A DNA stretch of 64,000 bases from Adlercreutzia caecimuris B7 (GTDB lineage Bacteria > Actinomycetota > Coriobacteriia > Coriobacteriales > Eggerthellaceae): assembly GCF_000403355.2 (NCBI RefSeq), contig NZ_KE159646.1, positions 1,330,258 through 1,394,257 on the forward strand, in the 5' to 3' direction. Each line of letters begins with the position of its first letter. Position 1 is the stretch's first letter. Below are positions 62,598-64,000 of the stretch, one piece after another. The notes below the pieces were generated by a model. It did no database searches. It was not told the DNA's origin and saw only the letters and a program-made list of their open reading frames with translations. The position numbers were made by a program, and so were the translations under genes.

Positions 62598-64000
62598 CTA
62601 CCGTGCGTACTTGCGAGCAAGGCGACGCAGACGCACCATTTCCCAACCGATGAACAAGGCCGTGGTGAAAATGGAGAGGAAATCGGCAATGGGCATGGCG
62701 AACAGAAGCGCATCCAGGCCATTGTACTGGGGCGCCACGGCAGGCAGCCACAACGGGATGACGTACAGAAGCGGCAGCAAAAACAGGATCTGGCGCGTCA
62801 GCGTGAGGAAGATCGACCTCGCTGGCTGACCGGTGGCCTGGAAGTAGTTCGCGCTCACGATCTGGAAGCCGACGAAGGGCAGCATGAGGAACTGCAGGTG
62901 TATGGCGAAGGCCGTGAAGTCCACCAAGCCATCGTGCTTGATACCGAACGCATGGGCAATGGGCGCGGCGAACAACTGCACGAGAGCGAACATGAGCAGC
63001 GAGATGGCCGTGGCCGCGCCAATGCCGTACCACAGCGTCTTGCGCACGCGATCCACCTTGTGAGCGCCGTAATTGAAGCCGAGCAGCGGCTGCAGGGCGA
63101 TGGATATGCCCACGAGCGGCATGATGGAGAACTGCGCGATGCGCTGCACCACGCCGATGGTGGCAAGCGCATCGTCGGCACCGATAGGCGAGAGGGCGCC
63201 GTACTTCACCAACTGGAAGTTCAGCACGAAATTCACCGCCGCCATGCCGGCCTGCACGCAAAAGCTCGGGAAACCGTAGGCCACGATGGTGCCGTCCATG
63301 CGCGGGCGCAGCCCCATAGTGGACAGGCGCAGGCGCATAGGCACGTCGGCCCGACCGCAGAAGTACCACAGTACCGCCACGCAAGAGCAGCCCCAGCCGA
63401 GCACGGTGGCAAGGCCGCTGCCCGCTACACCCCAACCGAGCATGATGACGAACAGGAAGTTGAAGGCCACCGAGCTCACCAGACCGATGACCATAGTGCC
63501 GAGGGCTCGGTTGGGTGCCCCGCACGTGCGGATGAAATTGTTCACGCCCAGGCCGATGCATTGCAAAATGAAACCCGTGCAGATGATCTGGATGAACACC
63601 GTGGCGTGCGGGCGCACCTCGTCGGTGGCGCTCGAAAGGCTCAGCAGCCAATCGGTGGAGGCGGGAAACCATCCCAAAAAGGCCACGATCACGGCCATAA
63701 CGAGACTGAGCGACACCACGTTGCCGAGCACGCGCTCGGCCTCCTCCCGCTTGCCCTCGCCCAAGCGAAGTGCGGCCAGCGCGTTGCCGCCGTTGCCCAC
63801 GAGCATGGCGATGGCCATGAACACCACCATGATGGGATTGGCCACCGTCATGGCCGAAAGGCCGATCTCCCCCACGGCGTGGCCCAAAAACACCGAGTCG
63901 ATGATGGCGTAGGAGCCGTTGATGAGCATGCCTACCACCGACGGAATAGCGAACTCCAAGATAAGCTTCGGAATGGAGGCGGAACCCATGCGCAGCACCT
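62598..64000 (-). CDS. MATE-family efflux transporter, N-terminus at the window edge
   Basis: At least 466 residues, 12 spans, MATE type: ILEFAIPSVVGMLINGSYAIIDSVFLGH, GNGGNALAALRLGEG and QPLLGFNYGAHKVDRV. It expels drugs or cations in exchange for Na+ or H+. The frame is open to the right edge, so a few N-terminal residues may be missing; GTG 63998 is a possible start. Confidence 0.88.
   Translation of the reverse strand, partial: VLRMGSASIPKLILEFAIPSVVGMLINGSYAIIDSVFLGHAVGEIGLSAMTVANPIMVVFMAIAMLVGNGGNALAALRLGEGKREEAERVLGNVVSLSLVMAVIVAFLGWFPASTDWLLSLSSATDEVRPHATVFIQIICTGFILQCIGLGVNNFIRTCGAPNRALGTMVIGLVSSVAFNFLFVIMLGWGVAGSGLATVLGWGCSCVAVLWYFCGRADVPMRLRLSTMGLRPRMDGTIVAYGFPSFCVQAGMAAVNFVLNFQLVKYGALSPIGADDALATIGVVQRIAQFSIMPLVGISIALQPLLGFNYGAHKVDRVRKTLWYGIGAATAISLLMFALVQLFAAPIAHAFGIKHDGLVDFTAFAIHLQFLMLPFVGFQIVSANYFQATGQPARSIFLTLTRQILFLLPLLYVIPLWLPAVAPQYNGLDALLFAMPIADFLSIFTTALFIGWEMVRLRRLARKYAR

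Overview
The window is high-GC bacterial chromosome. Its gene content suggests an anaerobic member of the Eggerthellaceae (Coriobacteriia, Actinomycetota): LuxR-type regulators with multi-pass membrane halves, a Tat-exported lipoprotein flavin reductase, a Mo-bisPGD reductase operon, formate-tetrahydrofolate enzymes, a NarL-type two-component pair and a fused TsaB-RimI-TsaD protein. This placement is inferred from gene content, not from a database match. Most genes lie on the minus strand.

Layout. 1-45: start of infA, running off the left edge. 347-4609: a tightly coupled ABC-transporter operon with a secreted protein and two related membrane-anchored proteins. 4729-7341: a tandem (duplicated) membrane LuxR regulator. 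7606-8335: a decayed MNT/HepT pair. 8381-9658: glutamate-cysteine ligase. 9813-10221: a long hairpin element and tRNA-Lys and tRNA-Gln. 10294-12248: MFS transporter and UspA. 12358-12650: a compact locus that looks like a type I toxin-antitoxin system. 12668-14288: an intact ISLre2-like insertion with flanking direct repeats. 14302-20832: HD hydrolase, CstA, a hypothetical protein, a metal exporter, and groESL under a CIRCE operator. 20974-27693: two-component pair, nadE, hypA, tatBC, and an amidohydrolase-fold protein without its metal ligands. 27916-29609 (plus strand): menG/ubiE and a DUF5685-like gene. 29634-35899: a complete Tat-exported molybdoenzyme operon. 36334-39237: a small membrane peptide, an SPFH protein, a GntR regulator and an orphan NrfD. 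39408-48031: kdpFABC and kdpDE. 48258-51475: tsaB-rimI-tsaD fusion and tsaE. 51678-56011: formate/nitrite channel, Tat lipoprotein flavin reductase and its convergent LuxR regulator. 56123-59553: folD, fchA and fhs (one-carbon metabolism). 59765-64000: coaX, orphan response regulator, a structured non-coding element, bioY and a MATE transporter that reaches the right edge.

How it fits together. The molybdoenzyme operon and the flavin reductase point to respiration on organic or inorganic acceptors, with Tat export (tatBC in the window) delivering both enzymes and menG supplying menaquinone. FolD, FchA and Fhs, plus the formate/nitrite channel, handle one-carbon units and formate.

The most notable non-textbook features are intergenic: the candidate type I toxin-antitoxin locus with two converging promoters whose predicted RNAs share the same 12-nt sequence at the 5' end; a 126-bp dispersed element present twice with a compensatory base-pair change; several long perfect inverted repeats; and phased operator-like repeats in front of two NrfD-linked gene sets.
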